A DNA stretch of 64,000 nucleotides from Mytilus trossulus (lineage: Eukaryota; Mollusca; Bivalvia; Mytilida; Mytilidae), in contig NC_086376.1 of assembly GCF_036588685.1 (NCBI RefSeq), positions 25,829,930 to 25,893,929 of the forward strand, given 5' to 3'. Within the stretch, counting starts at the first letter, position 1. Each line of letters begins with the position of its first letter. Both the position numbers and the translations under genes were made by a program. The notes beneath the pieces are model-generated. The model worked only from the letters and a program-made list of their open reading frames with translations, was not told the origin of the DNA and did not search any database. This document shows, piece after piece, positions 11,613 to 23,495 of this stretch.

Positions 11613-11704
11613 CCGTCTCCTCCAACAATATCAGTAACTGTTTCATTGATTGCTTTGTAGTTTGTAAGTATCAATTTTTTAATTTTTTTATTATCTTTAT
11701 ACAA
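11613..11704 (-). CDS. candidate internal exon of an unrecognised helical protein
   Basis: Acceptor with a good pyrimidine tract (TCTTTTCCTTCAG, AG at 11706-11705) and donor GACGG|GTAACT. It encodes LYKDNKKIKKLILTNYKAIN followed by ETVTDIVGGD and a split Gly codon that the next exon completes. The frame remains open a little further 5' (to about 11743), so an upstream acceptor at 11718 is possible. Confidence 0.5.
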
Positions 11705-11797
11705 CTGAAGGAAAAGACTGAATATTTGGCCAACTTCATTTTGAACCCAAATTCATATGAACAGTAAATAATTTTGAAGAGTAAGGTCTCTTGATTA

Positions 11798-11950
11798 CCG
11801 GAAGTACAAAGCCCCTACTCTGAATATGTTTATAAATTTCAAGTTTGATTGGATTGACGTCATAACACCCAGGATATCTAGTTAATCTCAAGGAACTCTG
11901 CCACAACCCAGGGCTCCTCAAGATCTAATGGCGGGAAAGTTATATCCAAT
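11798..11950. promoter_or_regulatory. promoter-like motif cluster
   Basis: Within 153 bases there are an ETS-type CCGGAAGT (11798-11805), an inverted CCAAT (about 11848-11852), a perfect CRE TGACGTCA (11855-11862), an E2F-like GGCGGGAAA (11930-11938) and a CCAAT (11946-11950). These CpG-containing sites cluster in an otherwise CpG-poor region, just upstream of the minus-strand exons. They suggest a core promoter for the gene at 10.3-11.7 kb and/or the giant-exon gene. Confidence 0.35.
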
Positions 11951-13515
11951 CATAACAGGTGTTATTTAAGACCATGTCAATTTTATCTACTCTAGTCAGA
12001 ACTGGGGTTCCAAATGAAGTCGGCCTTAGTGATATAACTTATTGTCTCATAGGGTGAAACTTTGCATATTCATTTCTTATCAAAGATCAGCATTTAGTTG
12101 CCCACAGTAAAGAGTGTTAAGCATTTGAAGATTTATTGCTTTAGTGAACATTAGCAGACTGTCTGATTGACTGTTAAATTTAATGTATGATGCAGCTGTG
12201 TTTTAACTGTAATCATTTCTAATAAGAGGCTATAATTTATGTTTCTGTTTGTTTATATTATGTCCCTATACTTGTTTGATCTTGGAATGAATCAATGACG
12301 ATTTGTGTGAGAAAGTCATGAAAGTAGCAAGGACCTTTGCAGGACAAAAAGTAGGAGAATGTTGAGATGCAGGAAAATTGAAGATAGAGTGTTCATGTTG
12401 TAGTCTTTTTTCACAAAAATTCTTAATAAAAATGAATGAATGTATTTCACAAAACTCCTAAACTTAATCAGTGAATCTGTAAAAAAGATCTTTATCATTT
12501 CAGGGACTTTTCAAAATCACTAGTCAAAATCAGTGATTTTATAAAATAACTAATCAGAACAGTGATTTTATAAATTCCCTGAAATTTCAGTGATTTTTAC
12601 AAAATCCCTGATTTCACACTGTAACATATATATATATTGTGAACTTGTATATAATAAAGATGTATATGAACATGAGTCTTTAAAGCCAGTGCCTGATAAC
12701 AGCTACGTGACAATTGTCAGGACTGAAAATTTGACAATATTTTACTTTAATGATTTTTTTTATTTCTATAAGATAAAGGTTAATTAATACTGCAGAACTG
12801 TTTATGAAGTGTACAAAACTTTACAGTCTAACTGTTACTCTAACATGTCTGATTTATAGTTTTATACTTGGGCTTTCCCATAGCTATGCATTGACAGAAC
12901 TTTTCTGTTATCATTACAGAACCAATTGAACTTTATAATTGGAATGTAACCTCCAGTGGTGCTAACTTATATATGCAGTGACAGACTATGTTAATCTATA
13001 GAACTTTTGTTGATAGAGGACCAAACCCTGTTCTGGTGAAGCTGTATATTCTACAGGATAATTTATAAGCAATTATTTTATTGTCATAATTGTCATCTAA
13101 TTTAAGTGCCAGTCTGCCTCAAAATCAGGCAGTGGTGAAAACATGACAAAAAAAACCCACCCAATTTGACATTGATTTCAGTTCATAATATGTAGCTAGT
13201 TATACACAAAAATAACATTCATTTCCATTTTCTGTTCTGGTAATAGAAGATACAATTTGGTTGAAATGCTCTAGAAATTAATGAATAAGGGGAGATAACT
13301 CTGTAATTTGCTATCATTCTAACCAATTTTCTAACCAAGTTATTTGGTATTACCAGCTAGCAGACACACACAAAAGAAAGACTAATACTTTTTAACTCAG
13401 GATGATGGTTAGTTTTAAATAGCATGATTAGCTCTGTTTTTTTTCTGATGTCTTATATTTTTTAATTTTTACCTAAATTGCCTGATTCTTACAAAGACTG
13501 GCACTTAATATTTTA
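11951..13515. other. no gene seen
   Basis: AT-rich intergenic sequence. A short degenerate tandem of the phrase AATCAGTGATTTT lies at about 12510-12610. Nothing else supportable. Confidence 0.4.
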
Positions 13516-13516
13516 A

Positions 13517-13865
13517 AGGAGTAGGTAAGGGTCGATTTTGGCCTCAAATTTCAGGTTCATTGGAAGAAAGATTTGGGACACTTTTTAAACACTTAAAAGT
13601 GTCTATTTAAATTGATACAGTTAGTTTAAGTAAAAGATTTTAACTGATTTAGTCATTAAAAACACTTCGATTCAAGCTTAAATATGAAAAATCTATCAAA
13701 TTTGCCAAAAAACGTCACTTTTCAGGTGGTTTTTGTCAAAAATGAAAGTGGCCGCATCCGTGTTCATCCTCAACCTTTATATATGTTATGTATTATCATC
13801 AAATACAACTTACATTTCAATATTATGAATGAACATGAATGCGGCCACTTAATTTACACAAATGT
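13517..13865 (+). mobile_element. 3'-truncated copy of a GGAGTAGG-terminal MITE
   Basis: It starts AAAGGAGTAGGTAAGGGTCG and matches the copy at 52999-53583 over most of its length (shared phrases include AGTGGCCGCATCCGTGTTCA). The 3' terminal inverted repeat is missing. A short ORF inside is shared by both copies but is not protein-like. Confidence 0.65.
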
Positions 13866-14985
13866 ATGTCATTGAAAATTTCCCCTTAAAACTTTATAAA
13901 GATTCAATTGTTTAATATATATTTTTTTTATAAGTTGTAAAAGTTAAGAAAAATATGTTTAGGATTGAAAACTAAAATAACTTACCTAACTTTTCATGTT
14001 TATATATCTTCAAAATGAGAAAAAATTGTTTTGCCATTCAAATATGTCATATATTTATATAGATATAAGAATTCAGAAGTCTGATTTGCATGTTTTCTTC
14101 AATTTAATCATATTTGCCATGTCAAAACATTACTGCTTTGATCTATAGATATCGATACTTTAATAAATGGGATTAATAATGACAATCAAATCTGACATAA
14201 TAGACAGTTATTATGTACCATGTGTAACAGGTAACCGTACATTGACAAGGTGTGAAGATCTATTTGATCATTGTGTGCATACCCATCATGTGTTTGTTAA
14301 GTTTGGTAAACTTCCTGTCTTTTTCATACTTTTTGCACCTACATGTATCTTACATGGAAGTTATAGCATATTCGAGACTAAAAGGCCAATTACATGTAAA
14401 GAGAAAACAAATACAAGTAAATCATGTAAACATAAATACAGTTCTTCACATACAAGATAACAAATCTAAATAGGACACAATTGATGCTGATTCAGAATTC
14501 ATTCAGACAAATTCTCATATTTTAGTTATAACATACTAAAACATATATTATATCCAAATTATAATAAGACTGAATTAAACAGTTAACAAATGTCCTTGAT
14601 CAACATGATCAAACAATGTTTAGACTGATCTAAGTGGTTTACCTGTTGCCTGAATATGTAAATTTCAGATGTCCAATTCAACAACTTATTTAATTAAATT
14701 GATTAAAATGAGAAGGTACGTGTATTACTATATTAAAGTAAGGTTTGTTTAGATGGCACTATTTCATCATGTCACTTTTATGACCAGAAAAGTGTGGCTG
14801 TTTAAGCAAAGGTCAGGTCAAAGAGATCACATAAACTTTCAATCTTATTTTTTTTAATATGTTTAAACAAAAATGACTAGAAAACCTTGAAAATTTAAAG
14901 TAGATGTCCATTTCATGCTTTTCCTAGCAGGATAGTGTCTTCTAAATTTATAAATGTCCACAAATTATATATTATTGTTTTGGAA
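13866..14985. other. no gene seen
   Basis: AT-rich intergenic sequence, no recognisable repeat or exon. Confidence 0.4.
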
Positions 14986-14989
14986 GCAA

Positions 14990-15985
14990 TGGCTCTGTCC
15001 CATGAATCCAGGTCTGTTTGCCCTAGTACCTGTTCACCCAGGGTCCATTCGCCCTGATTTTTATTTTTTTCTAATTGTTGTCTACATAAAATGTAGTTGC
15101 ATAATTTTAAGTATTTGAACATAATATGTTACAGTTTATTGGAAAATTGACAGAATATTTATATTGTCGCAACCATTTTATAATTTTCCCTTTGATTTGC
15201 AGAGTAGAATACTGGAATACATGTACAATGTATTTATCTTTATCGATATTCATATCTGCCTACTGTCACTATTTGGGGGGGATTTCCCTCATGGACGCTC
15301 AAATTGAAATTTTTAAAGGGCAATTATGTCCACAATTTTTACAAAACAATTAATTTTACAATGAATTGAGGCTTGTAAAAGTATGAAGAAGCCAAAAAAC
15401 AACATTACACTGAATCTAAAGGCCCCCTTGAAGGTTTTAAGGAGTATGGCAGCCATCTTGCACACAAAACCCAATGGGGATTTTGAAAACTTGGCAGGTA
15501 TGGATATTTTTTAACAAAATAATTGTATTCAGTCATTCACTAATGTATGCAGTATAACTGAGACTAGTCTAAGAGTGTAAGAATAAATGAACTTGTAAAT
15601 CTGTTTTATGATTTGCAGTTCGTACATCATTGTTTTTATCAATTTCAAGCTAAATATTTTAGATATTTTATCAAAACAAAATGTTTGTTTTTATTACATG
15701 TATTATTAATCCATTAAAAGACAAGTATCACAATAATCAGTGAGAATTATTTTGTCATTGAACAATAAATGATCCTTAACAAGCCATAAACTTTTAAATA
15801 TTTCCATGTATCCATAAATTTCATGAATATATACCAAAAAAATATCTGAATAAACGTCAATGCCCTGAATACTAATAATTTTTAGTAGGGCGAACAGACT
15901 CAATGGGCAAACAAACTCAGGGCAAACGAACTCAAGGTGAATGGACCCAGGGCAAACAGACCTGATACCATGACCCATGGACAAA
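14990..15985. mobile_element. fold-back element with GGGCAAACAGACC arms
   Basis: The left arm (about 14990-15060) and right arm (about 15885-15985) are inverted copies sharing GGGCAAACAGACCTG and GGTGAA(C/T)(A/G)G words, separated by about 825 bp. The interior has no coding capacity, so it is probably a non-autonomous fold-back element. Confidence 0.55.
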
Positions 15986-16161
15986 ACTGTAATTCTTGAA
16001 AACAACTCAATACAGCTCAGGCAACAATAAACAGAAAAAAGTTATCAATTTCTACCTCCGCCATATTGGGATTCTGGTGACTGCAATTACAACGTTCAGT
16101 TTAACACAAAGTTCAGTTTAACAGGTGGTTGATATAAATGCATATGCATAATTTAATATTA

Positions 16162-16200
16162 TCAAGGATTTGTATAGTTAGACAAATATACAAATCCTTG
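16162..16200. repeat. short palindrome
   Basis: CAAGGATTTGTATA and its reverse complement flank a loop of about 10 bases. A perfect 14-bp-stem hairpin. Confidence 0.75.
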
Positions 16201-16323
16201 TATATAATATAGCTATTAAAACCGTGAATCATGGGTTTTCTGAATAGAAAATATATAGTCTCTACTTGATGGTGCCAGAGACATATAATACATGTATTAT
16301 AATATGTCGCTGATGGTGCTTAC

Positions 16324-16575
16324 TTGCTTCTTATGCACAGAAGTGTAGGCAATAAGACAATATTTTATTGGCACAAACGCATTTACAATAAATGGTAATG
16401 ACCGAATGGATAAACAATTTGCTATACATGGAAGTAAAATACAAATAATTGTAGGTGCAATATATTCCCAACCTGATAACCAATTGTAAACTCGTAGCTG
16501 TTGAATGTATTCATTGGTTTGATTCCTGTCCTGAACGTTTGAAAACAGCACGTCTGCAAAGAGGATCGGACACAT
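16324..16575 (-). CDS. candidate membrane-protein exon (weakly SLC46-like)
   Basis: On the minus strand the open frame ends at a donor AAGCAA|GTAAGC (GT at 16323-16322). From the Met at 16575 it reads MCPILFADVLFSNVQDRNQT (note N-x-T), then NWLSGWEYIAPTIICILL and FIVNAFVPIKYCLIAY, two hydrophobic segments joined by a short loop. A glycosylatable loop followed by a transmembrane pair reminds me of the first extracellular loop and TM2 of SLC46-type transporters, but the usual SD-GR-P motif is degenerate. The frame is open upstream to about 16650 and several acceptors are possible, so the true start is uncertain. A following exon at 16216-16239 (KTHDSRF, stop) would be in phase. A single, possibly degenerate exon. 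Confidence 0.3.
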
Positions 16576-16716
16576 GGTCACGTTATCAGCATCATCATCA
16601 TGTTCTATAAACTGGACACAATGACTACTTTTGTGACTGATAGAGATTTTCGAATCAGATAGTTATTATTCTAAACGGTTTTCCTGTATATATATATGCC
16701 TCTGGGTCAAACTTAC

Positions 16717-16795
16717 CTTTTCAGCACTATCAGAAAAACTGTAAACAAATATTGTTTTGTTCTTGACAAACGAGTAAGATGGCGCGAAAGGTATG
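16717..16795 (-). other. candidate 5' UTR exon
   Basis: An excellent donor GAAAAG|GTAAGT (GT at 16716-16715) on the minus strand, with no ATG between it and the GC-containing start region at about 16.79 kb. It would be the non-coding first exon of the gene that includes 16324-16575. The 5' boundary is a guess. Confidence 0.3.
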
Positions 16796-16825
16796 TAACA
16801 ATCCGTTTAAAACCAATCCCGGAAA
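16779..16825. promoter_or_regulatory. candidate divergent promoter and plus-strand first codons
   Basis: AAGATGGCGCGAAAG combines a YY1-like AAGATGGCG and an E2F-like GGCGCGAAA; an inverted CCAAT context (CCAATCCCGG) follows. On the plus strand it also reads ATG GCG CGA AAG|GTATGT, a start codon followed by a consensus donor after four codons. YY1 sites overlapping start codons are common in housekeeping promoters. No downstream plus-strand exon was found. Confidence 0.3.
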
Positions 16826-17019
16826 AGAGTTTATTCCGGAAAAGCTTATAAATCAATAAGATTTTTTTTAAATGAGTTAGACTTCTAAAAAATTCCAATA
16901 TTTAAAGCTGTAATTCATTATTATAATCTTATTGTACAATTTATGTTTGATTTAACCAGAGACATGTATTTATTTTAACAGATTCTGATACAATCTACGT
17001 ACCCCATTGCATGATCCGC

Positions 17020-17212
17020 ATAAAACATAAATTTAAAGCAATCTGATTACATATATGTCGTGTACAAGTTGCAATTTTGTACAGGTTAAAGCAAAATATT
17101 GTACATGTTATAACTTGTATAATGCAAAAATACAAGTTATAACATGTACAAAAGTACCTCGTACATGTTATAACTTGTACAAAATATTGCTTAAAAATGG
17201 TTTTAAAAAACA
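17020..17212 (+). mobile_element. MITE rich in GTACAAGTTATAACATGTAC palindromes
   Basis: Repeated inverted phrases (TACAAGTTATAACATGTACA and its complement) form several hairpins. A second copy in the opposite orientation lies at 23493-23690. Both are flanked by the AAAACCATTTTTAAGCAATA word. Confidence 0.6.
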
Positions 17213-17494
17213 GAGACATATATAATACATATATATGTAAATAAAATAAAAATAAATAAAATAAATAAATAATTAGTTTATTATAGTGTCACATATTTGA
17301 TCAGACAATATATATATACAACAATTCATAATACAAACAAAGATCAAATATCCAGCCTTAGAATAGACTTATGAGACACTTTAAAACACAACAGACAACT
17401 GTACATTTATATAAAAAATAAAATGACCATTTCTTTATAAAATTCAAAAATAATTACTGGTTTATCACATTAAGTAAGCTGTTTTTAATACCCA

Positions 17495-17870
17495 GTCTAT
17501 GGAAGAAGCGTATCGATAAAAACTTTTCTTATATCAATGAGCGATATTGTCTAATATCAATTGTAAATATGCAGACATTCAATGCGGAAAATATTGTTTT
17601 CGGCAACGAAAAATTGAGAAAATACTAACTTTAAAACTTATTGTTCAAATATAAACAACAATTGAGTCTAAATATACATTCAGAGTTAGTTAGAAGCTAA
17701 AGTTTATGTCCGTGTAAAATTTGAAGTGCTGTGTTTTTCTTATATACATAAATAAACAATGCGATGTTTTTAAAATATCAATGCGATACTTTTAAAATAT
17801 CAATGCGATACTTTTAAAATATCAATTCGATACTTTTAAAATATCATAGCGGTGTTTTTTTATGATACTG
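17495..17870 (+). mobile_element. repeat element with GCGATA-rich ends
   Basis: The first about 65 bp (CGATAAAAACTTTTCTTATA core) match the inverse of about 22085-22165, and the last about 100 bp match the inverse of about 21660-21750. These are therefore two inverted copies of one family with diverged interiors. At 17760-17850 a 22-bp unit (CAATGCGATACTTTTAAAAT) is repeated about four times. Confidence 0.5.
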
Positions 17871-18192
17871 TCATACACTTGACAGGTTTAGCGCAATATG
17901 ACCAGGTTCAATCAACCATTTTCAAAATTTGAAAATGCCAGTACCGATGGGGGGTTTAATAAACAATGTCGTAATCAAATAGCTAAGTATCAAAATCATT
18001 GTTCACATATATATAACATTTAGCAAATTTATAATGAACGCACCGAAATAATATATATCAGATATGCTCGCAACATGGAAGACTTTCTTTATTGAAAACA
18101 ATGAAACTAACTTTTGACAAAGATGAATCATACTGTCCTTGTTCAGATTGATTCGACAAAATTTGGCCTGTGCATTTTTGAATCTCTTTTTT

Positions 18193-19334
18193 AGCTCACC
18201 TGGCCCAAAGGGCCAAGTGAGCTTTTCTCATCACTTGGCGTCCGGCGTCCGTCGTCCGTCGTCGTCGTCCGTCGTCGTCCTGCGTTAACTTTTACAAAAA
18301 TCTTCTCCTCTGAAACTACTAGGCCAAATTTAACCAAACTTGGCCACAATCATCATTGGGGTATCTAGTTTAAAATTTGTGTTTTTTGACCCCGCCAACT
18401 AACCAAGATGGCCGCCATGGCTATAAATAGAACATAGGGGTAAAATGTAGTTTTTGGCTTATAACTCAAAAACCAAAGCATTTAGGGCAAATCTGACATG
18501 GGGTAATATTGTTAATCAGGTTAAGATCTATCTGCCCTGAAATTTTCAGATGAATCTGACATTCCGTTGTTAGGTTGCTGCCCCTGAATTGGTAATTTTA
18601 AGGAAATTTTGTTGTTTTTGGTTATTATCTTGAATATTATTTTAGATAGAGATAAACTGTAAAAGCAATAATGTTCAGCAAAGTAAGATCTACAAAAAAG
18701 TCAACATGACCAAAATGATCAGTTGACCACTTTCGGAGTTATTGCCCTTTATAGTCAATTTTTAACAATTTTTCGTAAATCTTAGTAATCTTTTAGAAAA
18801 ATCTTCTCCCCTGAAACTGCTGGGCCAAATTATTTGAAACTTGGCCACAATCATCATTGGGGTATCTAGTTTAAAAATTGTGTCCGGTGACCTGGCCATC
18901 AAACCAAGATGGCCGCCACGGCTAAAAATAGAACATAGGGGTAAAATGCAGTTTTTGGCTTATAACTCAAAAACCAAATAATTTAGAGAAAATCTGACAT
19001 GAAGTAAAATTGTTAATCAGGTCAAGATCTATCTGCCCTGAAATTTTCAGATTAATTCGACAATTTTTTTTTGGGTTGCGGCCCCTGAATTGGTAATTTT
19101 AAGGAAATTTTGCTGTTTTTGGTTGTTATATTGAATATTATTATAGATATAGGTAAACTGTAAACAGCAATAATGTTCAGCAAAGTAAGATCTACAAATA
19201 AGTCAACATGAACGAAATGGTCAATTGACCCCTGTAGGAGTTATTGACCTTTGTAGTCAATTTTCAATCTGCTTCCTTTGTTTAATATTCACATGGACCA
19301 AGGTGAGCGACACAGGCTCTTTAGAGCCTCTAGT
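18193..19334 (+). mobile_element. AGCTCACC...GAGCCTCTAGT interspersed element, full-length
   Basis: It begins with a strong hairpin (AGCTCACCTGGCCC, then AAA, then GGGCCAAGTGAGCT), followed by a GTCCGTCGTCC tract. It ends AAGGTGAGCGACACAGGCTC plus the small hairpin GGCTCTTTAGAGCC. GCTCACCT near the start and AGGTGAGC near the end are inverted. Two internal about 600-bp halves resemble each other. No ORF. Other copies: 26546-27795 and 49862-51653. I recall this as one of the commonest bivalve repeats. Confidence 0.8.
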
Positions 19335-19339
19335 TTATA

Positions 19340-19560
19340 CAAATTAGACTGTTGGTTTTCCTCTTTGAGTGGTTTAACACTAGCAATTTTTTGGTTCCTA
19401 TATAGCGTGGTGTTCGCTGAGAGTCAATGCTCCGTGTTTAAGGCCCTACTTTGATCTATACTTGTTTACTTAAAACAAACTATTACTTTGATGGAAAGTT
19501 CTCTCATTCGAACTCATGTACCATCTTCTTATTATCTTCTATACTATTAAACGAGAAGAC
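19340..19560 (+). mobile_element. fragment of the GGAGAGTTGTCTCATTG repeat family
   Basis: It matches the copy at 57220-57540 (shared GACTGTTGGTTTTCC, GCTCCGTGTT, GTTTACTT words), diverged. Confidence 0.55.
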
Positions 19561-20252
19561 CTCATTTTGGGTGTCGCTTCTCTTCTTTCCACAATAAATT
19601 AATTATCATGCCTCTGTGTCCTATGGGTATACAGTGCATAATCGCATTTGTCATCCATTCATATGATTATTCAGATTGAGTTATTTTTGGTAAAAAACGA
19701 GAAAAAAGACGTCCGGATATGTTTCCGTCATTGGGCGAAAATTTAAGTCAGATTAGACTTCCGGTTTGCGTTTTTCTGTATACTTTGAAAATACATTATA
19801 AATTATAAATACTACGAATACAGTGTATTTTCTGTTTTATATCCGCCATTGGACGAAATTTAGAACTCCGGTTTGCGTTTTTCTTTTTACTTTGAAACAA
19901 ATAAATATACTACGAGAAAAGTGTATTTTCTGTCTGATATCATTTTCAAGTTTACTATCCACGACAGGACAGGGTTTATTTAATAGAGAGGGTCTGAATT
20001 ATATATCAATGACCGCTGTGGATCAATTATTTAACTGAGAATTGACTGTAAAAAGAAAATACACTTTCAGGACGTCTGGAACGGGTGTTTTTAAGATCAA
20101 AATTTCAGGATTGACCATTTCGGGATCCGATTTTTCTTTTTTCGAATTTCGGGATGTCGAGATATTTTATTTGTATAATAAATTCAGAACCTCGGGATTA
20201 CATGTTTTTAACTTAAGCCCGGGATATTGGGATCAGGGCCCCTCCGCAGTGG

Positions 20253-20372
20253 CGGATCTAGAAGGGGCCCGTTGACTGCCTAAGTGAGGGCCCGCTCCAG
20301 TCATGCTTCAGTGATTCCCTATATAAGCAACCAATTATTTTCCAAAAAAGGGGCCCCCTTAATCCGCCTCTG
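20253..20372 (+). mobile_element. short MITE with GTGGCGGATC / AATCCGCCTCTG ends
   Basis: About 120 bp with terminal inverted repeats and the internal phrase CATGCTTCAGTGATTCCCTA. Related copies: 53642-53806, 55155-55316 (reverse) and a partial one at about 61975-62090. Confidence 0.7.
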
Positions 20373-20589
20373 TCCCGACCACCCCACCCCCTTTAATGAA
20401 ATTCAATGTTCATTATATACAGATAAGCGCTAAAATTATTCATGTGTCATTAAAATTAATAGCAATCAAACAAAAAAAAAAGGATTTTTTTGTGAAAAAA
20501 GGAGGAGCCGGGCTAGAAAAACAATTATCCTGTCCCAAATTACCTATGACTTTTGATATCTTTTCTGAAATTCTCAAGTCGCTAAATGT

Positions 20590-20770
20590 TTTACAAAAAA
20601 AAGAAGATATGGTATGAATGCCAATGAGACAGCTCTCCACAAGAGACCAAAATGCCACCGAAATTAACATTGAAAGGTCACCTTACGGCCTTCAACAATA
20701 AGCAAAACCGATACTGCATAGTCTGATATAAAAGGCCCCGAAATGATAATGTAAAACAATTCAAGTTTAA
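20590..20770 (-). mobile_element. repeat fragment, GGTCTCTTGTGGAGAG family
   Basis: The reverse-orientation counterpart of 55930-56280, sharing the words CCAATGAGACAGCTCTCCAC and AAAAGGCCCCGAAATGA. Confidence 0.65.
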
Positions 20771-21110
20771 GTTTTGTTCTGCTTGGCTAATTTTTGCCGA
20801 AATTATGGGCTATGGACTTTTATAAATTGTTGAAAATCTCAGTTATACAGAATTTTTTTCTAAATGCTTTCAGATATTGGACTGATTTTTTTTGTATGTG
20901 AGCTAACTATGATGATTTGCAGATGAAATTGTAAATTGTTTTGCTCCGCTAATTTTGGCCAAAATTAAGGGTTAACAACTTCGAAAATTGTTGAAAATCA
21001 CAGTTGTACTGACTCTTTTTCTATACGCCTCTAGATTTTGAGCTGATTTTTGACATGTGAGACTACCATCATGTTTGTGTCCACATTTGTTATTGAAATT
21101 GCATATTTTC
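20771..21110. repeat. two diverged tandem units of about 170 bp
   Basis: Both units contain a GCTAATTTT(G/T)GCC block followed by AATTGTTGAAAATC(T/A)CAGTT and a GATTTTTTT/TGA block. Confidence 0.5.
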
Positions 21111-21639
21111 AACATTTTAAGACGGGATAATTCGTTTTGCTTTGACGTATCTAGTTTTTGTCTGTTTCGATATTACCCATGTGGATAGGCTATAGCAATG
21201 TGACCTCAAGGGCAGATCCAGCCGTTTTCAAAAGGGGGTTCCAAACCTAGGATAAGGGGGTGGGGTCCAACCATATGTCCCAATTCAAATGCGTTGATCG
21301 GCCAATGGACCTATATTAGAATCTAATAGGTTGGTAGTCTATTTACAACCGCATTTATATTCCACCATTGCATTATCACTTCCAACAGAATTAGTCGGTT
21401 AAACCATGTGATTGAAAACAATAGACTGAACAGGTTGTTAACACTTTTAAATATCAATAGGGTCAAGCAACATTTTTAAAATGACAAGATCGTGTACGCG
21501 TTAATTTTGTTACAGATACAAAATTTTAGTGATAATGATCCTCAAACATTAAGCCGGTCATGAACTAAGTTTATGAATTATGTTTGCGGTTCTTTTGACA
21601 TGCATTGTGACGTGTCATCGTATTAATTTTATATTAGAA

Positions 21640-22185
21640 AACTATAGCAGTTATATTAGAAAAGTATCGCATTCATCAATTTTTGATATTAAAAAAATAT
21701 CGCTATGATATAAGACAAACATCGCATTGATATTTTAAAATATAGCAGTATCTTTGACTTATAGGCGATTTTGGCTCATCCAACAATTGAATTCATCTCA
21801 ATTGCATTCCACATAATTTGCTACATGACATTAATTGGATTTGTACATCTACAAAATGATAAATCGTGCATTTATGTCTCATTTATTCAACAAATCAATT
21901 TTCTCGTTTAAATACACTTTGCTTGGTATAACTTAAAATAATTCATGGAAATTATACAGCAGACGTATGTCTTGTTAAATTTCAGCCTGTTTTAAGAAAA
22001 GAATCATTACTTTATACCGAGAAATCTTCGTTCCTTCATAAAAATGTAAACATTCGTCTGAGATTTCCCACAATGCAACCCGTTGATATAAGACAATATC
22101 GCTCAATGATATAAGAAAAGTTTTTATCGTATCGCACCTTCCATAGACTGATACCTTTACTAGTAAAAGTATCAATTAATATTAG
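21640..22185 (-). mobile_element. inverted counterpart of the 17495-17870 element
   Basis: The ends match the 17.5-kb copy in reverse orientation (AATATCGCTCAATGATATAA and ATCGCATTGATATTTTAAAA words). The interior differs. Confidence 0.5.
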
Positions 22186-22825
22186 ATAGACTATATTAAT
22201 AAAGAGATAACAGATAAAAACATAAGCAATGTTAAAAAGGTTTTGCCAAAAAACGGATACACTTATTTAAATAAAAACTGACAAACAGAAAGAGAAAAAA
22301 AAAATATATATATATTTCTAGGGAAACAAAAATAATTTAAAGTGTGATGATATAAGTAAGTGATCTAGCTAAAAAATATCTGTACTTAAAAGTAACAATT
22401 ATAAAAATGATAGTAAAACGAATTTAAAAATATAACTATGAAAAATATATGTTAATATGTCTCTACTTGTACAAAATAGAAAAAGGATATGTTTCTATTA
22501 TCGCAACAGATGTTATAAACCTGCATTATATTTTCATTTTTTTTTTATTATTCCTTCATGTAAGTGTGTTTTGTCCTTTTTTCATACATTTAATCATTCC
22601 AGGGGTAGCCTACTAGGTATTTTGAAGCATTGCTAAGACCTGTCATAACTTGCAGATATTTCTTAAGGACTGATGTCTTATGATCCTCTTACTTGTAACT
22701 TTCTATGGACATATCTTTATTTGATAAATTATAATTGTGAGTGTCCACTTTGAAGGAAATAGTAAAATACTTTCATTCTAGTTGACACTTAAAGACATAA
22801 TAGGATGACCAGGATAGACGTGTCT
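22186..22825. other. no gene seen
   Basis: AT-rich spacer between repeats. Nothing supportable. Confidence 0.4.
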
Positions 22826-22829
22826 ACAA

Positions 22830-22935
22830 ATGAAATTGGGAATGAAAATGGGGTATGTGTCTAAAAGACAACTGGCAACCCGCCCATGGAGCAACATCAT
22901 CCAAAGGCCCCAAATACATGCTTTCAAAGAAGAGG
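22830..22935 (+). mobile_element. repeat fragment (GGGAATGAAAATGGGG type)
   Basis: It resembles 53885-53945 (GAGAATGGAAATGGGGAATG). Confidence 0.5.
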
Positions 22936-23274
22936 ATTTAAAACATCAAAATGACATTCACCTCATGCAATGATCTTAAAGTTTATAAAAAAATAAGTTA
23001 TCAATTTACATATTTCATGCTGAAGGCCAAAAATGTTGAAGAGTAGATCCAAAGATATTGATAAAGAAGCGTGGTCCATTGAAACTTTGTGATCATTGTC
23101 CTCTACAAAAAAAGACATGTTCTGGCCTATTTATTGTTGTTCTTTATGCATTGGTGAATTTAAATGTAAATTTTACTTCAATAAGATTTATCTTAAATTT
23201 TGTACAAGTTAAATACAAGTACCTACCGAATTAGACTATTTACCGGATTTGTAATCACATAGGCAACACGACGG

Positions 23275-23495
23275 GTGCCGCATGTGGAGCAGGATCTGCT
23301 TACCCTTATGGAGCACCTGATATCACCCCTAGTTTTTGGTGGGGTTCGTGTTGTTTATTCTTTAGTTTTCTATGTTGTGTCATGTGTACTATTGTTTTTT
23401 CTGTTTGTCTTTTTCATTTTTACCCATGACGTTGTCAGTTTGTTTTAGATTTACGAGTTTGACTGTCCCTTTGGTATCTTTCGTACCTCTTAAAA
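23275..23495 (-). mobile_element. uninterrupted copy of the GGGACAGTCAAACTCGT repeat
   Basis: Read on the minus strand it contains CCAAAGGGACAGTCAAACTC, then GACAAACAGAAAAAACAATA, then CACATGACACAACATAG. The same sequence is split at 28530-30680 by a 2-kb insertion, so this copy is the internal reference for the empty site. Confidence 0.75.

Noticed and set aside
13684..13875. ORF shared with 53169-53366
   Set aside because: Lies inside a MITE; the shared reading reflects repeat homology only, and it breaks differently in each copy.
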